Assembly: GCA_016932115.1 (NCBI GenBank)
Contig: JAFGDM010000104.1
Coordinates: 1 to 43,539 of the forward strand
Direction: 5' to 3'
DNA: 43,539 nucleotides
From: Deltaproteobacteria bacterium
GTDB taxonomy: Bacteria; Desulfobacterota; DSM-4660; Desulfatiglandales; HGW-15
The notes below the pieces were generated by a model. It ran no database searches. It was not told where the DNA came from and was given only the letters and a program-made list of their open reading frames with translations. Both the position numbers and the translations under genes were made by a program. Below are positions 26,156 through 34,383 of this stretch, piece after piece (within the stretch, counting starts at the first letter, position 1; each line of letters begins with the position of its first letter).

Positions 26156-27142
26156 GTTAAGCTTGTGGTTATTCAGCTTTCCTCTCTGCAGCATATCAAA
26201 GAGCGTAGGAAGGGTGGCGACTGAACTGTTGCCAAGCCAGGAAATCGTCATGGGCATAATGTGCTCGGGGATATTCTTTACTTTGTAGAGTTTAAACAAT
26301 CGTTTCAAAATCGCTTCGTCCATTTTCTGATTTGCCTGATGGATAATGATTTTTTCCACATCCGTCACTGTCAATCCGACTTTCTCAAGACTCTGCTTGA
26401 CCACTTCGGGGACCGTCTTAACGGCATATCGATAGATTTCGTGCCCATGCATCTTGAGATACAATCGGTCCGCTTCGCAAGAGGGGCTGGAGGATTTGTC
26501 CATTCGCAAGTATCTGAACTCCTCAAAGGTGTCGGACCTCGTCACATGGGAAAGGATGCCCACCGGCCGATCGGTTGCTTCCACAAGGGCCGCCCCGGCG
26601 CCGTCCGAATAGATCATGGAATCTCGATCGTGAGGATCCGAAACCCTTGAAAGCGTCTCAGCGCCGATCACCAGCGCTTTTCGGACATCACCGGACTTGA
26701 TGTAATAGTCAGCGATAATCATTCCATGAAGCCAGCCCGGGCAACCGAAGGGAACATCATAGGCAACAGTGTAGGGATTCCGGATCCCAAGTTTGTGTTT
26801 CACCCTGGCGGCAATGGTCGGGACCAGATCGCACCGATTGGTCCCCGCCCTTACGTCGCCGAGGTTGTGACCGACGATAATGTAATCGAGGCTTTCCCGA
26901 TCAACACCCTCGAGGGCCTTCTCGGCGGACATAAAAGCGATGTCCGACGTGTTCAGGTCGTCCGTCACATAACGACGCTCGTCGATGCAGGTGATTTCCC
27001 GGAATTTCTCTATGATCTCAATATTGGCTATGGAAAATTCCGTTCCGCCGGCGTCATAAAAAGTATGTTTTAAAAAGTAAGTATTGGGCACGTTCCTGGT
27101 AGGGATATAGCTGCCCGTTCCGGTGATGATTGAATTCCGCAT
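26081..27142 (-). CDS. 3-oxoacyl-ACP synthase III-like (FabH/KAS III family) protein
   Basis: A 353-residue thiolase-fold condensing enzyme. The Cys-His-Asn triad of KAS III is visible: C134 (PFGCPGWLHG), H268 (IIIHQANQK) and N305 (SWLGNSSVATLP). FabH joins acetyl-CoA to malonyl-ACP; this protein is longer (FabH is about 317) and departs from FabH around the active-site entrance, so another acyl-CoA or acyl-ACP substrate is likely. Start ATG 27142 is chosen because AAGGG precedes it; a TTG at 27157 is the alternative. It follows ychF with a terminator-like hairpin between, and converges on the activator gene with overlap. No acyl carrier protein gene is nearby. Confidence 0.85.
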   Translation of the reverse strand: MRNSIITGTGSYIPTRNVPNTYFLKHTFYDAGGTEFSIANIEIIEKFREITCIDERRYVTDDLNTSDIAFMSAEKALEGVDRESLDYIIVGHNLGDVRAGTNRCDLVPTIAARVKHKLGIRNPYTVAYDVPFGCPGWLHGMIIADYYIKSGDVRKALVIGAETLSRVSDPHDRDSMIYSDGAGAALVEATDRPVGILSHVTRSDTFEEFRYLRMDKSSSPSCEADRLYLKMHGHEIYRYAVKTVPEVVKQSLEKVGLTVTDVEKIIIHQANQKMDEAILKRLFKLYKVKNIPEHIMPMTISWLGNSSVATLPTLFDMLQRGKLNNHKLNSGEIAVFASVGAGMNVNSMVYRMP

Positions 27143-27165
27143 GGTAACCCTTTTCAACCCTCATA

Positions 27166-27197
27166 GAAAAAGCCCTTAAAAAGATAATCCGGCTTTT
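27166..27197 (-). terminator. Terminator-like hairpin after ychF
   Basis: On the minus strand AAAAGCC and GGCTTTT form a seven-base-pair stem around a 16-base loop, followed by more T residues. It lies 92 bases after the ychF stop and 24 bases before the ketoacyl synthase ATG. Confidence 0.5.
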
Positions 27198-27288
27198 GAT
27201 TCGGGCTTCCCTGGTTTATCGCAATTTTGTGCCTCCGGTCCTTTCAAAATTTACCAAACCATCTGTAAAGAGTCAAGGTCTTAAGCCG

Positions 27289-28356
27289 TTAAACATTGAA
27301 GCGGATGTTCAGGATATCCCCATCCTGAACACGGTAGTCTTTTCCCTCCAGACGAAATAGCCCGTTTTCACGAATACCCTTCTCCGATCCGCACCGCAAG
27401 CAATCCTCACAAGAAAAACACTCGGCACGGATGAACCCCTTGGCCAGATCCGAGTGAATGGTGGAAGCCGCATCAAGGGCCGTCCCTCCATCCCTTACAT
27501 TCCACGCTCGTACTTCATCAGGGCCCACGGTAAAGAAACTGATATATCCCAAAGTAGCATGGGCTAGGGTTGTCAGCCTCCGGCCGGCCGATTCCTCTAT
27601 CCCCAAATCTTCCCTAAAAAGACTTGATTCTTCATCGTCCAGGCCACTAAGTTCCATCTCGAACTTTCCCGCAAATTCCATAACCGCGTATTTCTTAGAA
27701 ATTTCCGCCACCACGGCGGGGCTCTTTCCATATCCTTTCTCGTCGGAATTTAGAATGACCATAAGCGGTTTTTTCGTTACACACTGAAACCCTCGAATCG
27801 CCTTTTCCTCCTCGTGGGAGAGCACCATCTCACGAACGGGCCGGTTGCAATTCAACGCTTCCAGGATTCGCCGCACGGTCTGCTCCTGGTTGATAATGTC
27901 CTCTGTCCCCTGACCGCGTTTTCGGCCCGTTTCGATTCGTTCAAGTAGGTTTTCCATCATCATCAAGTCCGACAAAATAAGTTCCTCACCAATGTAGTGA
28001 AGCTCCTTCAGAGGCTCCGCAGAATCTTGGTATGCATCTTCAAAATTCCGCACGACCGCGATCAGGGCGTCCATAGTCTTGATAGAGACCATAGCGGTAG
28101 CAGAAAAACTCTCACCTCTTCCTCCATTCTCGGCAAGACCTGTAAAGTCGACCAATTCGATGGTAGCATAAATGGTTTTTCTTGGGTTGTAGATTTTAGA
28201 AAGGCGATCTACACGCTCGTCCAACACTCGCAACACCGCGATGTTCGGCTCAACCCTTCCCTTCCTATAGGGTGCAACAGGCGCTTCCATTTTAGTCAAT
28301 GCGTTGAAAACAGTCGTCTTCCCCGATCCCTGCAAACCGATCAACCCGATTCTCAT
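27289..28356 (-). CDS. ychF: Redox-regulated ATPase YchF (Obg-like ATPase)
   Basis: A 355-residue TRAFAC-class P-loop protein of the YchF/OLA1 group, which prefers ATP, associates with ribosomes and has roles in stress response. The P-loop GLQGSGKT is at residues 7-14, the G3-like DFTG follows the IELV strand, and the G4 position reads NSDE in place of NKxD, as expected for this ATP-using group. A TGS domain closes the C-terminus (LEGKDYRVQDGDILNIRFNV). An unusual Cys cluster, FSCEDCLRC, lies just before it. I choose ATG 28356 because GAGGAG is eight bases upstream; a TTG at 28371 lies within that site. Terminator-like hairpins lie on both sides. Confidence 0.94.
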   Translation of the reverse strand: MRIGLIGLQGSGKTTVFNALTKMEAPVAPYRKGRVEPNIAVLRVLDERVDRLSKIYNPRKTIYATIELVDFTGLAENGGRGESFSATAMVSIKTMDALIAVVRNFEDAYQDSAEPLKELHYIGEELILSDLMMMENLLERIETGRKRGQGTEDIINQEQTVRRILEALNCNRPVREMVLSHEEEKAIRGFQCVTKKPLMVILNSDEKGYGKSPAVVAEISKKYAVMEFAGKFEMELSGLDDEESSLFREDLGIEESAGRRLTTLAHATLGYISFFTVGPDEVRAWNVRDGGTALDAASTIHSDLAKGFIRAECFSCEDCLRCGSEKGIRENGLFRLEGKDYRVQDGDILNIRFNV

Positions 28357-28369
28357 GGGTCTTCTCCTC

Positions 28370-28400
28370 AAAAAAACAAAGCCCGGTGTTTGCCGGACTT
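28370..28400 (-). terminator. Terminator-like hairpin between liv operon and ychF
   Basis: On the minus strand AAGTCCGG and CCGGGCTT (one G-T pair) form an eight-base-pair stem with a six-base loop, followed by TG and seven T residues. It ends immediately before the ychF ribosome-binding site and about 180 bases after livF. It could end the liv transcript or attenuate ychF. Confidence 0.7.
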
Positions 28401-28477
28401 ACAAATCCCCCCATGAACCGACGTTAACGACTTCACGGATGGACAAGCTTCTTATCTGTCAATGTTCCCGGGCTAGA

Positions 28478-28505
28478 ATTATGGCGATTGATGAAGGTTT
28501 GTCAA
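28478..28505 (-). promoter_or_regulatory. Putative sigma-70 promoter of ychF
   Basis: On the minus strand TTGACA (28500-28505), 16 bases, then CATAAT (28478-28483). It is located between livF and the hairpin at 28370-28400, so its transcript would contain that hairpin in the leader. Confidence 0.6.
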
Positions 28506-28577
28506 GGATGTTTTGAAACGCCATTCCGAATAGAAGGGTTTTTCCTACGGTTGCAGGGTCTGCGCAACCGTGAAATG

Positions 28578-29285
28578 TCAAATGCCCAGAAAGGCTGATC
28601 GGAACAGATCGGCCTCCAAGAGTTCTCGGCCGGTCCCTTGAGCTACCATTCTTCCTGTCTGAAGCACATAACCCCTGTCAGCCAGGCCCAGGGCCTCTCT
28701 CACATTTTGTTCTACAAGGAGGATGGTCATCCCCTGTTCCTTGAGGCGCCGCACCGTATCCAGCACCTCGTCTACAAGGATGGGGGCTAAACCAAAGGAG
28801 GGTTCGTCCAGCATGAGGATTTTGGGATTGGACATGAGGCCCCGGCCGATAGCCACCATCTGCTGCTCACCTCCGGACAGGGTGGAAGCGGCCTGAAAGC
28901 GCCTATTCCGAAGGATTGGGAAAAGGGTGTAGACAAATTCGAGATTCCTCTTAATCTGCGCGTCCCTTTCCAAAATGTAGGCGCCCAAAAGAAGGTTCTT
29001 CTCCACGGAAATAGGCCGGAAAAGCATCTTCTCCTCCGGCACATAGACAATGCCAAGGCGCACGATTTGTTCTGTCTTGAGCTTCTGGATCTCCCGATCG
29101 CCTAAAATGATCCGGCCCTCGAACACGGGCTGTGACCCCATAATCGCCCTGAGAAGGGTCGACTTGCCGGCGCCGTTGGAGCCCACAACGCACACTGTCT
29201 CTCCGGCATTCACGGCCAGAGAGATTCCGTGAATCACCGGCAAGCCGGAATAGCGAACACTGATATTTTCGATTTCCAGAATCAT
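28578..29285 (-). CDS. livF: Branched-chain amino acid ABC transporter ATP-binding protein LivF
   Basis: A 235-residue ATPase of the HAAT/Liv importer family. Walker A is GSNGAGKST (residues 35-43), the signature is LSGGEQQM, and Walker B is ILMLDEPSFGLAP, diagnostic of LivF. It would form a heterodimer with LivG on the cytoplasmic face of LivH/LivM. The ATG overlaps the livG stop by four bases (ATGA). It is the last gene of the liv operon. Substrate may be branched-chain amino acids, or amides or aromatic compounds, which Liv-type systems also import. Confidence 0.95.
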   Translation of the reverse strand: MILEIENISVRYSGLPVIHGISLAVNAGETVCVVGSNGAGKSTLLRAIMGSQPVFEGRIILGDREIQKLKTEQIVRLGIVYVPEEKMLFRPISVEKNLLLGAYILERDAQIKRNLEFVYTLFPILRNRRFQAASTLSGGEQQMVAIGRGLMSNPKILMLDEPSFGLAPILVDEVLDTVRRLKEQGMTILLVEQNVREALGLADRGYVLQTGRMVAQGTGRELLEADLFRSAFLGI

Positions 29286-30061
29286 CGAATTTGATTTTGA
29301 TCATTGATCGATGACCGATGATCGATCGTTCCGTGCTCCTTCGCGTATCGTTCTCCGAGATAGGCTTTGATGACCTTACTGTCCTTCGCTATGACCTCAG
29401 GCGGTCCTTCCGCGATCTTCGCGCCATAATCCAGCACGATAATCCGCTCGCTCACTTTCATGACCATTTCCATAACATGCTCGATCAAAATCACAGTGAC
29501 ACCCCTGTCTTTGTTCACGTGCCTGATGCTCGCCATGATTTCTTCGATTTCCGGAGTGTTCAGCCCCGCCGCTACCTCATCCAGAAGCAGGAGCCTGGGT
29601 TGCGTGCCCAAGGCCATAGCCATAACCACCCGCTTCTGTGCAGCCACCGGAAGTTCGCTCACCAGATAATCGGAAAGATCAAACAGCTTCAGATCTCCTA
29701 ATATTTCCTCCGCACACGCCCTTGCCTTGCTCCTTGAGCGAGTGTGCAGAAAACATCCAACCATCACTTTTTCGAGGACCGTCAAGTCGCCTGTTGCCGC
29801 GTATACTTGAAAGGTTCTCCCAATCCCCAGCCTTGCCATGGCATGGGCTTTCAGCGCCGTGACGTCCTGTCCATCAAAAATAATGCGGCCGGACGTGACA
29901 GGATGATGGCCGCAGATACAATTGAAAAGTGTGGTCTTGCCCGCACCGTTCGGTCCGATCAGGCCGATAAGTTCTTCTCGTTCCAGGGAAAAGCTAATGC
30001 TGTCGTTCGCCCTGAGGCCGCCGAAGGTTTTGGTCAGATTTTGAACTTCCAGAAATGCCAT
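29282..30061 (-). CDS. livG: Branched-chain amino acid ABC transporter ATP-binding protein LivG
   Basis: A 259-residue ATPase subunit. Walker A is GPNGAGKTT (residues 36-44) and Walker B LLLLDEVAAGLN. The ABC signature, normally LSxGxQ, reads LPVAAQKRV here, so the two glycines are replaced, while the Walker B Asp-Glu and the switch histidine (IEHVMEMVM) are kept. I choose ATG 30061, which shares its A with the livM TAA stop (TAATG); an earlier in-frame start at 30103 would lie inside livM. The C-terminus carries a short polar tail (HGTIDHRSSINDQNQIR). Confidence 0.94.
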   Translation of the reverse strand: MAFLEVQNLTKTFGGLRANDSISFSLEREELIGLIGPNGAGKTTLFNCICGHHPVTSGRIIFDGQDVTALKAHAMARLGIGRTFQVYAATGDLTVLEKVMVGCFLHTRSRSKARACAEEILGDLKLFDLSDYLVSELPVAAQKRVVMAMALGTQPRLLLLDEVAAGLNTPEIEEIMASIRHVNKDRGVTVILIEHVMEMVMKVSERIIVLDYGAKIAEGPPEVIAKDSKVIKAYLGERYAKEHGTIDHRSSINDQNQIR

Positions 30062-31068
30062 TACCGGCGCTTCCTCCGACGGACCTTTTCCACAATCCCC
30101 CATATTCCCCGTGGCTCAAAAGCGGACACGATCATGATGATCAAAGCATAGAAGATCAGATCAATCCCCACCAGTCCCGCCGCCGCGCCCAGCCATTCCT
30201 TGAGATAGCTCCTGAGGGGAATCAAGACGCCTGCCCCGATGATCGGCCCCCACAAAGAACCTGCACCGCCCAGCATGGCCATGAGAGCAATAAGAATGGA
30301 AAGGTCAAGGCTCATGATATCCACAGGTTCGATGACCTTGATATAGCACACATGAAAGGAGCCGACCATGCTCACAAAGGCGGTGGCTATGGCATAGGTC
30401 TTGATTTTGGCCCAGTGAACGTTGATCCCGAGAGACCGGGCCATGTCTTCGTTGTCTTTGATGCAACGGAGTTGAAACCCCAACCTGCTCTTTCGGAACC
30501 AGTTCATATAAAGAAGGCCCAGGAAAAAGAACCCCAGGATAAGGTAGTAGTAATAGATATCCTCCTTGAAAATAAGACGCATGTAGTCCGGCGGAGGATA
30601 GGTGATCGGAGATATCTCCAGCCCTCGTGCGGCGCCCACAAAGGACCAAACAGTGAAAAGATCTTTCAGGACAAGAGAGGTCGCAATCGTCGCAATGGCA
30701 AAGTAATGCCCTTTCAAACGAAACAAGGGGTAGCCGATTATAAAAGACCAGATCACGGCAATCCCCATGCCGACAGGCATGGATACCCAGAAAGGGATAT
30801 CCCAGCGAAGAAGCATCACAGCCGTCGTGTAAGCACCTATTCCCACATATTGTGCTTTTCCCAGATCCACTTGACCGCCGTACCCGCCGATCGTGTTCCA
30901 GCCCATGCCGTAAAGGGAAAACATGAAAAACTGGATCATGGTGGCCATGGCAAAGGATGAAGCGGAAAACAGAGGAAAGATCAGGAAAAGAAACGCCACG
31001 GCACCGGCTATGACAAGGTCAATGCGTGGAAAGTCTGAAAAATCAACGGCGTTCTTTAATGTTTCCAT
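30061..31068 (-). CDS. livM: Branched-chain amino acid ABC transporter permease LivM
   Basis: A 335-residue inner-membrane permease with about nine to ten hydrophobic segments. The LivM hallmark GYGGQVDLGKAQYVGIGAYT lies near the first third, and the segment GGAGSLWGPIIGAGVLI near the end is also typical. I start it at ATG 31068 (METLKNAVDF), 13 bases inside the end of livH. An upstream ATG at 31335 would add 89 residues that lie in the livH coding region and do not resemble a permease. Translation is probably coupled to livH. Confidence 0.93.
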   Translation of the reverse strand: METLKNAVDFSDFPRIDLVIAGAVAFLFLIFPLFSASSFAMATMIQFFMFSLYGMGWNTIGGYGGQVDLGKAQYVGIGAYTTAVMLLRWDIPFWVSMPVGMGIAVIWSFIIGYPLFRLKGHYFAIATIATSLVLKDLFTVWSFVGAARGLEISPITYPPPDYMRLIFKEDIYYYYLILGFFFLGLLYMNWFRKSRLGFQLRCIKDNEDMARSLGINVHWAKIKTYAIATAFVSMVGSFHVCYIKVIEPVDIMSLDLSILIALMAMLGGAGSLWGPIIGAGVLIPLRSYLKEWLGAAAGLVGIDLIFYALIIMIVSAFEPRGIWGIVEKVRRRKRR

Positions 31069-31970
31069 CCAAAGAGGCCCCTGGGCCGAATCACCGTGAT
31101 GACAAAGTAGGCCACATAGATCCACATGTATTTCAGGGAAGTCATTGGCACATCCGCCATCCATGGCCAGTCGAAGGTATAGGTGAAGAAATCCCAAAAT
31201 CCCGGGATCTCCATAATCAACCCGACGACAAGGCCGGCAAAAAAGGCGCCCGGCACGCTTCCGAAACCGCCAAGAGCGACCACGGTAAAGGCGATCATGG
31301 TGAAAAGGAGACCCATAAAAGGGTTGACCGCCCAAAAGTTCACGATTAGGGCCCCTGCCACGGTGACGGAACCGCCCCCGATCCCCCAGGCCAGGGCATT
31401 CATCTTTTCCGTTGGGATTCCCATATATCGGGCCGCTTGAGCATTTAGGGCTGTGGCTGTGAGAGCCTTTCCGATCTTGGTCCGGTTCATGAGCAGCCAG
31501 ACTGCCAGAAAGGCGATCACGGAAAGCCCTGCGGCAGCCGCCTTTGTGGCCGGCAGGATAATCCCCATGCCGATGTCAAAGCTCTTGCCGACCAGAATTC
31601 CGTGGTGAACCGTTCGGTCGCTTGAACCGAAAATGAGAAGAGCAAGGTTCCGAAGGAAAAGCATGAGGCCGAAGGTCCCCAGGAGCTGCGCAACCATTGG
31701 GCCCCTTATAAGAAACTTGATGAAACCCGCATAACAGATTACCCCCAAAAGGAAACCTACGATTGCAGCAACAGGCAAAGTGAAGATGGGGTCCGTACCG
31801 GTCGCCTGAGCCGTCAAAAGGCCTGTGTACATCCCGACCATGAGGAACTCGCCATGGGCGAAGTTGACAATCTCCATGACGCCGAATATGATCGTCAGGC
31901 CCAGAGCTACCAGGGCAATCACCATACCCAGAACGATCCCGGCTGCAATAGATCCAAGAAGAAGGTCCAT
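31056..31970 (-). CDS. livH: Branched-chain amino acid ABC transporter permease LivH
   Basis: A 304-residue inner-membrane permease with about eight transmembrane segments. The LivH hallmark GLTIIFGVMEIVNFAHGEF is at residues 24-42, and ALGGFGSVPGAFFAGLVVG lies near the C-terminus. The start is ATG 31970 (MDLLLGSIAAG); an upstream ATG at 32105 would run into the livK stop region and add 45 non-homologous residues. No clear ribosome-binding site is seen. It is preceded by an 88-base gap holding a large imperfect stem-loop after livK. Confidence 0.93.
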   Translation of the reverse strand: MDLLLGSIAAGIVLGMVIALVALGLTIIFGVMEIVNFAHGEFLMVGMYTGLLTAQATGTDPIFTLPVAAIVGFLLGVICYAGFIKFLIRGPMVAQLLGTFGLMLFLRNLALLIFGSSDRTVHHGILVGKSFDIGMGIILPATKAAAAGLSVIAFLAVWLLMNRTKIGKALTATALNAQAARYMGIPTEKMNALAWGIGGGSVTVAGALIVNFWAVNPFMGLLFTMIAFTVVALGGFGSVPGAFFAGLVVGLIMEIPGFWDFFTYTFDWPWMADVPMTSLKYMWIYVAYFVITVIRPRGLFGWKH

Positions 31971-31996
31971 GAAGGGATCAGATCCTCCTGCGCCCT

Positions 31997-32044
31997 CATC
32001 TCTCCCGTCCCTTTTTCCCAGGTAGGGAAATGGGATGGGAGATG
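31997..32044 (-). other. Large imperfect stem-loop between livK and livH
   Basis: In the livK-livH gap the minus strand can fold CATCTC with GAGATG, then CCATCCC with GGGACGG, then TTCCC with GGGAA, closing on a TACCT loop. There is no T-run. Such stem-loops after a binding-protein gene often stabilise its mRNA against 3' decay and allow more binding protein than permease. Confidence 0.55.
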
Positions 32045-32058
32045 AAGGGCCCGGATGT

Positions 32059-33372
32059 TTACCATCCCGGGAAAGGATAAACCATATCGGCCGTAACGAC
32101 GTCAAAGGGGTAGACGATCTCGAGCGCGACCTTGCCGTCTTTTGCCTTCTGATACTGCCCGATCAGACCGGATCCCAGGACATTCTGCCCCAGCTCATCG
32201 CCGGTGGTGGAGAATTTCACCCCCGCCCAGGGCACAACCAATTCATCTCCCGGAATCTCGATGGCGTTCGCCGCTTTCTGAATCTCCGCAGGCACGGTGG
32301 AGCCGGCCTTCTCAATCACGTGGACCCACGTCTGCAGACCCGTAAAGGATCGAGCGGAAGCGCCGCTCAGATCGTTTCCCGTCTTTGCCTTGTACATCCG
32401 GTTCACCTGGCCTGCTACCTTCTTAACCTCCACCACCTGAGGCAAGAAAACGGTTCGGGTGAGGATACCCACGATATCGTCGCCAAGGGTATTGCGGAAT
32501 TCAGGCGTCTCAAATCCGGCGTCCTGTCCCCAAATGATTTTAGGGCCGGCTTTTTCGGCCTTCAGGGTTTTCAGCATGAGGATAGCGTCGGAGGTGTAGG
32601 AAGCAAAGAGCATGACATCTGGTTTGGCCGCCTTCAAGGATCGCACTTCGCTAGAAAGATCCGTAGCTTTGTCGGCGTAAAGCAGGGTTTTCCTAAGTTT
32701 GAACTCATACTCTCCCGCAAAAAGCTTGATCATCTCTGTGACGAGAGATCCCCACTCCGTGTTTTCGCATGCGGCGGCTAGAACTTCAATGTCTTTCTTG
32801 GGAACAGCTTTGACGCCCTTAACCTTTCCCTCGGTCAAGCCTTTGAGTAACTCAAAAAGGTCCTTTGTAAACCACTTGTCATGGGGCGTCGTCCGCCAGA
32901 ACCACTTGAAACCCCGCATGGTCAAATCAGGAGAAGTAGAGGAGCCGTTGATCATAGGAACGCCATACTGCTCGCAGACGGCGCTCACGGTCTTGGTCAC
33001 CGAACTGTGATAGCAACCGAGAATCCCGTGAACCTTGTCATCCAGAATGAGTTTCTTAGCCAGATCAGCACCCACGGTCGGGTTGCCTTCGTGATCCTTG
33101 AAAATAAGGTTGATCTTTGCCCCTCCCATGGCCTTGATGCCGCCGTTCTTTGCCATGGTCATGGGAAGATCCGCCATCACGCCGTTGGCGATTTCAGCGG
33201 CCAGTTCCGCGCCTGCGCGAAGCTCGCGTCCCGCTGCAGCCGCTCCACCCGTAAGAGGATAAATGACACCGATTTTGATCTCCTCGGCTGAGAAGGCCTT
33301 CACCGGGAGCATCAATCCCAAAACCGCTGCAAGAGCAATCCCTACCGAAGCAAGCCTTAACAATCTGTTCAT
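32059..33372 (-). CDS. livK: Branched-chain amino acid ABC transporter substrate-binding protein LivK
   Basis: A 437-residue periplasmic binding protein (peripla_BP_6 type). Residues 1-29 form a signal peptide ending AFSA, followed by the mature start EEIKIGVIYPLTGGAAAAG typical of the LivK/amide-urea binding group. The ATG at 33372 is preferred: AGGAGG lies seven bases before it, while an ATG two codons upstream (33378) directly abuts that site. It heads the operon livK-livH-livM-livG-livF behind a near-consensus promoter and a roughly 145-base leader with a hairpin. The ligand is unknown; at this length aromatic acids, amides or urea are alternatives to leucine. Confidence 0.93.
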   Translation of the reverse strand: MNRLLRLASVGIALAAVLGLMLPVKAFSAEEIKIGVIYPLTGGAAAAGRELRAGAELAAEIANGVMADLPMTMAKNGGIKAMGGAKINLIFKDHEGNPTVGADLAKKLILDDKVHGILGCYHSSVTKTVSAVCEQYGVPMINGSSTSPDLTMRGFKWFWRTTPHDKWFTKDLFELLKGLTEGKVKGVKAVPKKDIEVLAAACENTEWGSLVTEMIKLFAGEYEFKLRKTLLYADKATDLSSEVRSLKAAKPDVMLFASYTSDAILMLKTLKAEKAGPKIIWGQDAGFETPEFRNTLGDDIVGILTRTVFLPQVVEVKKVAGQVNRMYKAKTGNDLSGASARSFTGLQTWVHVIEKAGSTVPAEIQKAANAIEIPGDELVVPWAGVKFSTTGDELGQNVLGSGLIGQYQKAKDGKVALEIVYPFDVVTADMVYPFPGW

Positions 33373-33413
33373 TTTCATACCTCCTTTTGTGAGCTACAGG
33401 ACTTCATTGAAGG

Positions 33414-33443
33414 AAAAGCCCGAACCGGCTGTCCGGGACGGGC
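33414..33443 (-). other. Attenuator-like hairpin in the livK leader
   Basis: On the minus strand GCCCG pairs with CGGGC and, inside, CCGG with CCGG around a four-base loop, with a 2x2 internal loop between. TTTTCC follows at 33417-33412. It sits about 40 bases before the livK start, between promoter and gene. Confidence 0.5.
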
Positions 33444-33524
33444 GCCGGGATGGAACGTGCATCAATCCCCTGTAAGGATCGATTCTATGAGTTTTGCGGA
33501 TGAATCTACCAGCACAATTGCGGC

Positions 33525-33553
33525 ACTATAGGAAAATTCTTAAAACCTGTCAA
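33525..33553 (-). promoter_or_regulatory. Sigma-70 promoter of the liv operon
   Basis: On the minus strand TTGACA (33548-33553), a 17-base spacer, then TATAGT (33525-33530). This is the best promoter match in the window, and it lies about 150 bases before livK. Confidence 0.78.
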
Positions 33554-33571
33554 GGGCGGAAAACGCCGACA

Positions 33572-34348
33572 TCAAAACACCGTGAGGTCCTCATCCCTCA
33601 AGTCGGAAATGAACATGTGACCAGGAGCGTGAGTAATCACAAGGGGGAGCTTCGCTGAAAGGGCTGCGAGCGAGGAAGTGACGCCACACGCCCAGAACAC
33701 GGGGATCTCCCTCGGGAGTATTGTAACAGGGTCCCCAAATTCAGGATGATCAATGTCCTTGATTCCGATGGCTTCAGGACTTCCTATATGAATAGGTGCC
33801 CCATGGGTAAGATGAAAACGAGTCGTGACCTGGACGGCGCGTACTGCTTGCTCCGGGGTCATGGGCCGCATGCTCACCACCATTGGGCAGGAAAAAGGCC
33901 CTGCAGGCGTGCATGACCGGTTCGTTATATACATGGACACGTTCTTTCCTTCTTCCAGGTTCCGAACGGGGAGACCGGCGGCCGTCATGGCGGCTTCAAA
34001 AGAAAAACTGCACCCGAGGAGAAAGCTAACGATACGGTCATGGAAAAGAGTGCTGACGTCACCCACCTCCGATTTGAGCTCACCTCGTTCAAAGATGCGG
34101 TATTTGGGTAGATCGGTTCGAAGATCCGCGCCGACCGCGATACGAGGCGCTGTCTGCCCCGGATCGAGAACATCCAAAACAGGGCATGGTTTTGGATTTC
34201 GGACACAGAAAAGGAGAAAATTGAAAGCCTCTTCCCTTGGAAGCATGACCAGGTTGGCTTGAACATAGCCGGCCGCAAGACCCGTGGTCGGCCTATTCCA
34301 TTGCCCCCTTCTGATACGGAGCCGCATCTGGGCAGGATTTTCTTTCAT
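33572..34348 (-). CDS. DUF1445 family protein (putative hydro-lyase / D-glutamate cyclase family, YcsI-like)
   Basis: A 258-residue DUF1445 protein. Family signatures are visible: GYVQANLVMLP followed by FNFLLFCVRNPKPCPVLDV, then MYITNRSCTPAGPF and SCPMVVSMRPM, and ITHAPGHMFISD at the C-terminus. The family is annotated as putative hydro-lyase and includes a mammalian D-glutamate cyclase; bacterial members (YcsI) often lie near 5-oxoprolinase or transporter genes. The reaction here is unproven. The ATG at 34348 lacks a good ribosome-binding site, and an ATG seven codons in is possible. It is divergent from the TAXI gene across 237 bases, which hints at shared control. Confidence 0.85.
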   Translation of the reverse strand: MKENPAQMRLRIRRGQWNRPTTGLAAGYVQANLVMLPREEAFNFLLFCVRNPKPCPVLDVLDPGQTAPRIAVGADLRTDLPKYRIFERGELKSEVGDVSTLFHDRIVSFLLGCSFSFEAAMTAAGLPVRNLEEGKNVSMYITNRSCTPAGPFSCPMVVSMRPMTPEQAVRAVQVTTRFHLTHGAPIHIGSPEAIGIKDIDHPEFGDPVTILPREIPVFWACGVTSSLAALSAKLPLVITHAPGHMFISDLRDEDLTVF

Positions 34349-34383
34349 AACCGCAGATTTTCAAAAAATGTAACCTCTATTTC

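Noticed and set aside
30055-30960. Plus-strand 301-residue frame
   Set aside because: Antisense to livM, low-complexity His/Asp-rich composition, no recognisable domain.
31069-31335. Upstream in-frame extension of livM
   Set aside because: It would lie inside livH and adds Arg/His-rich sequence unlike a permease.
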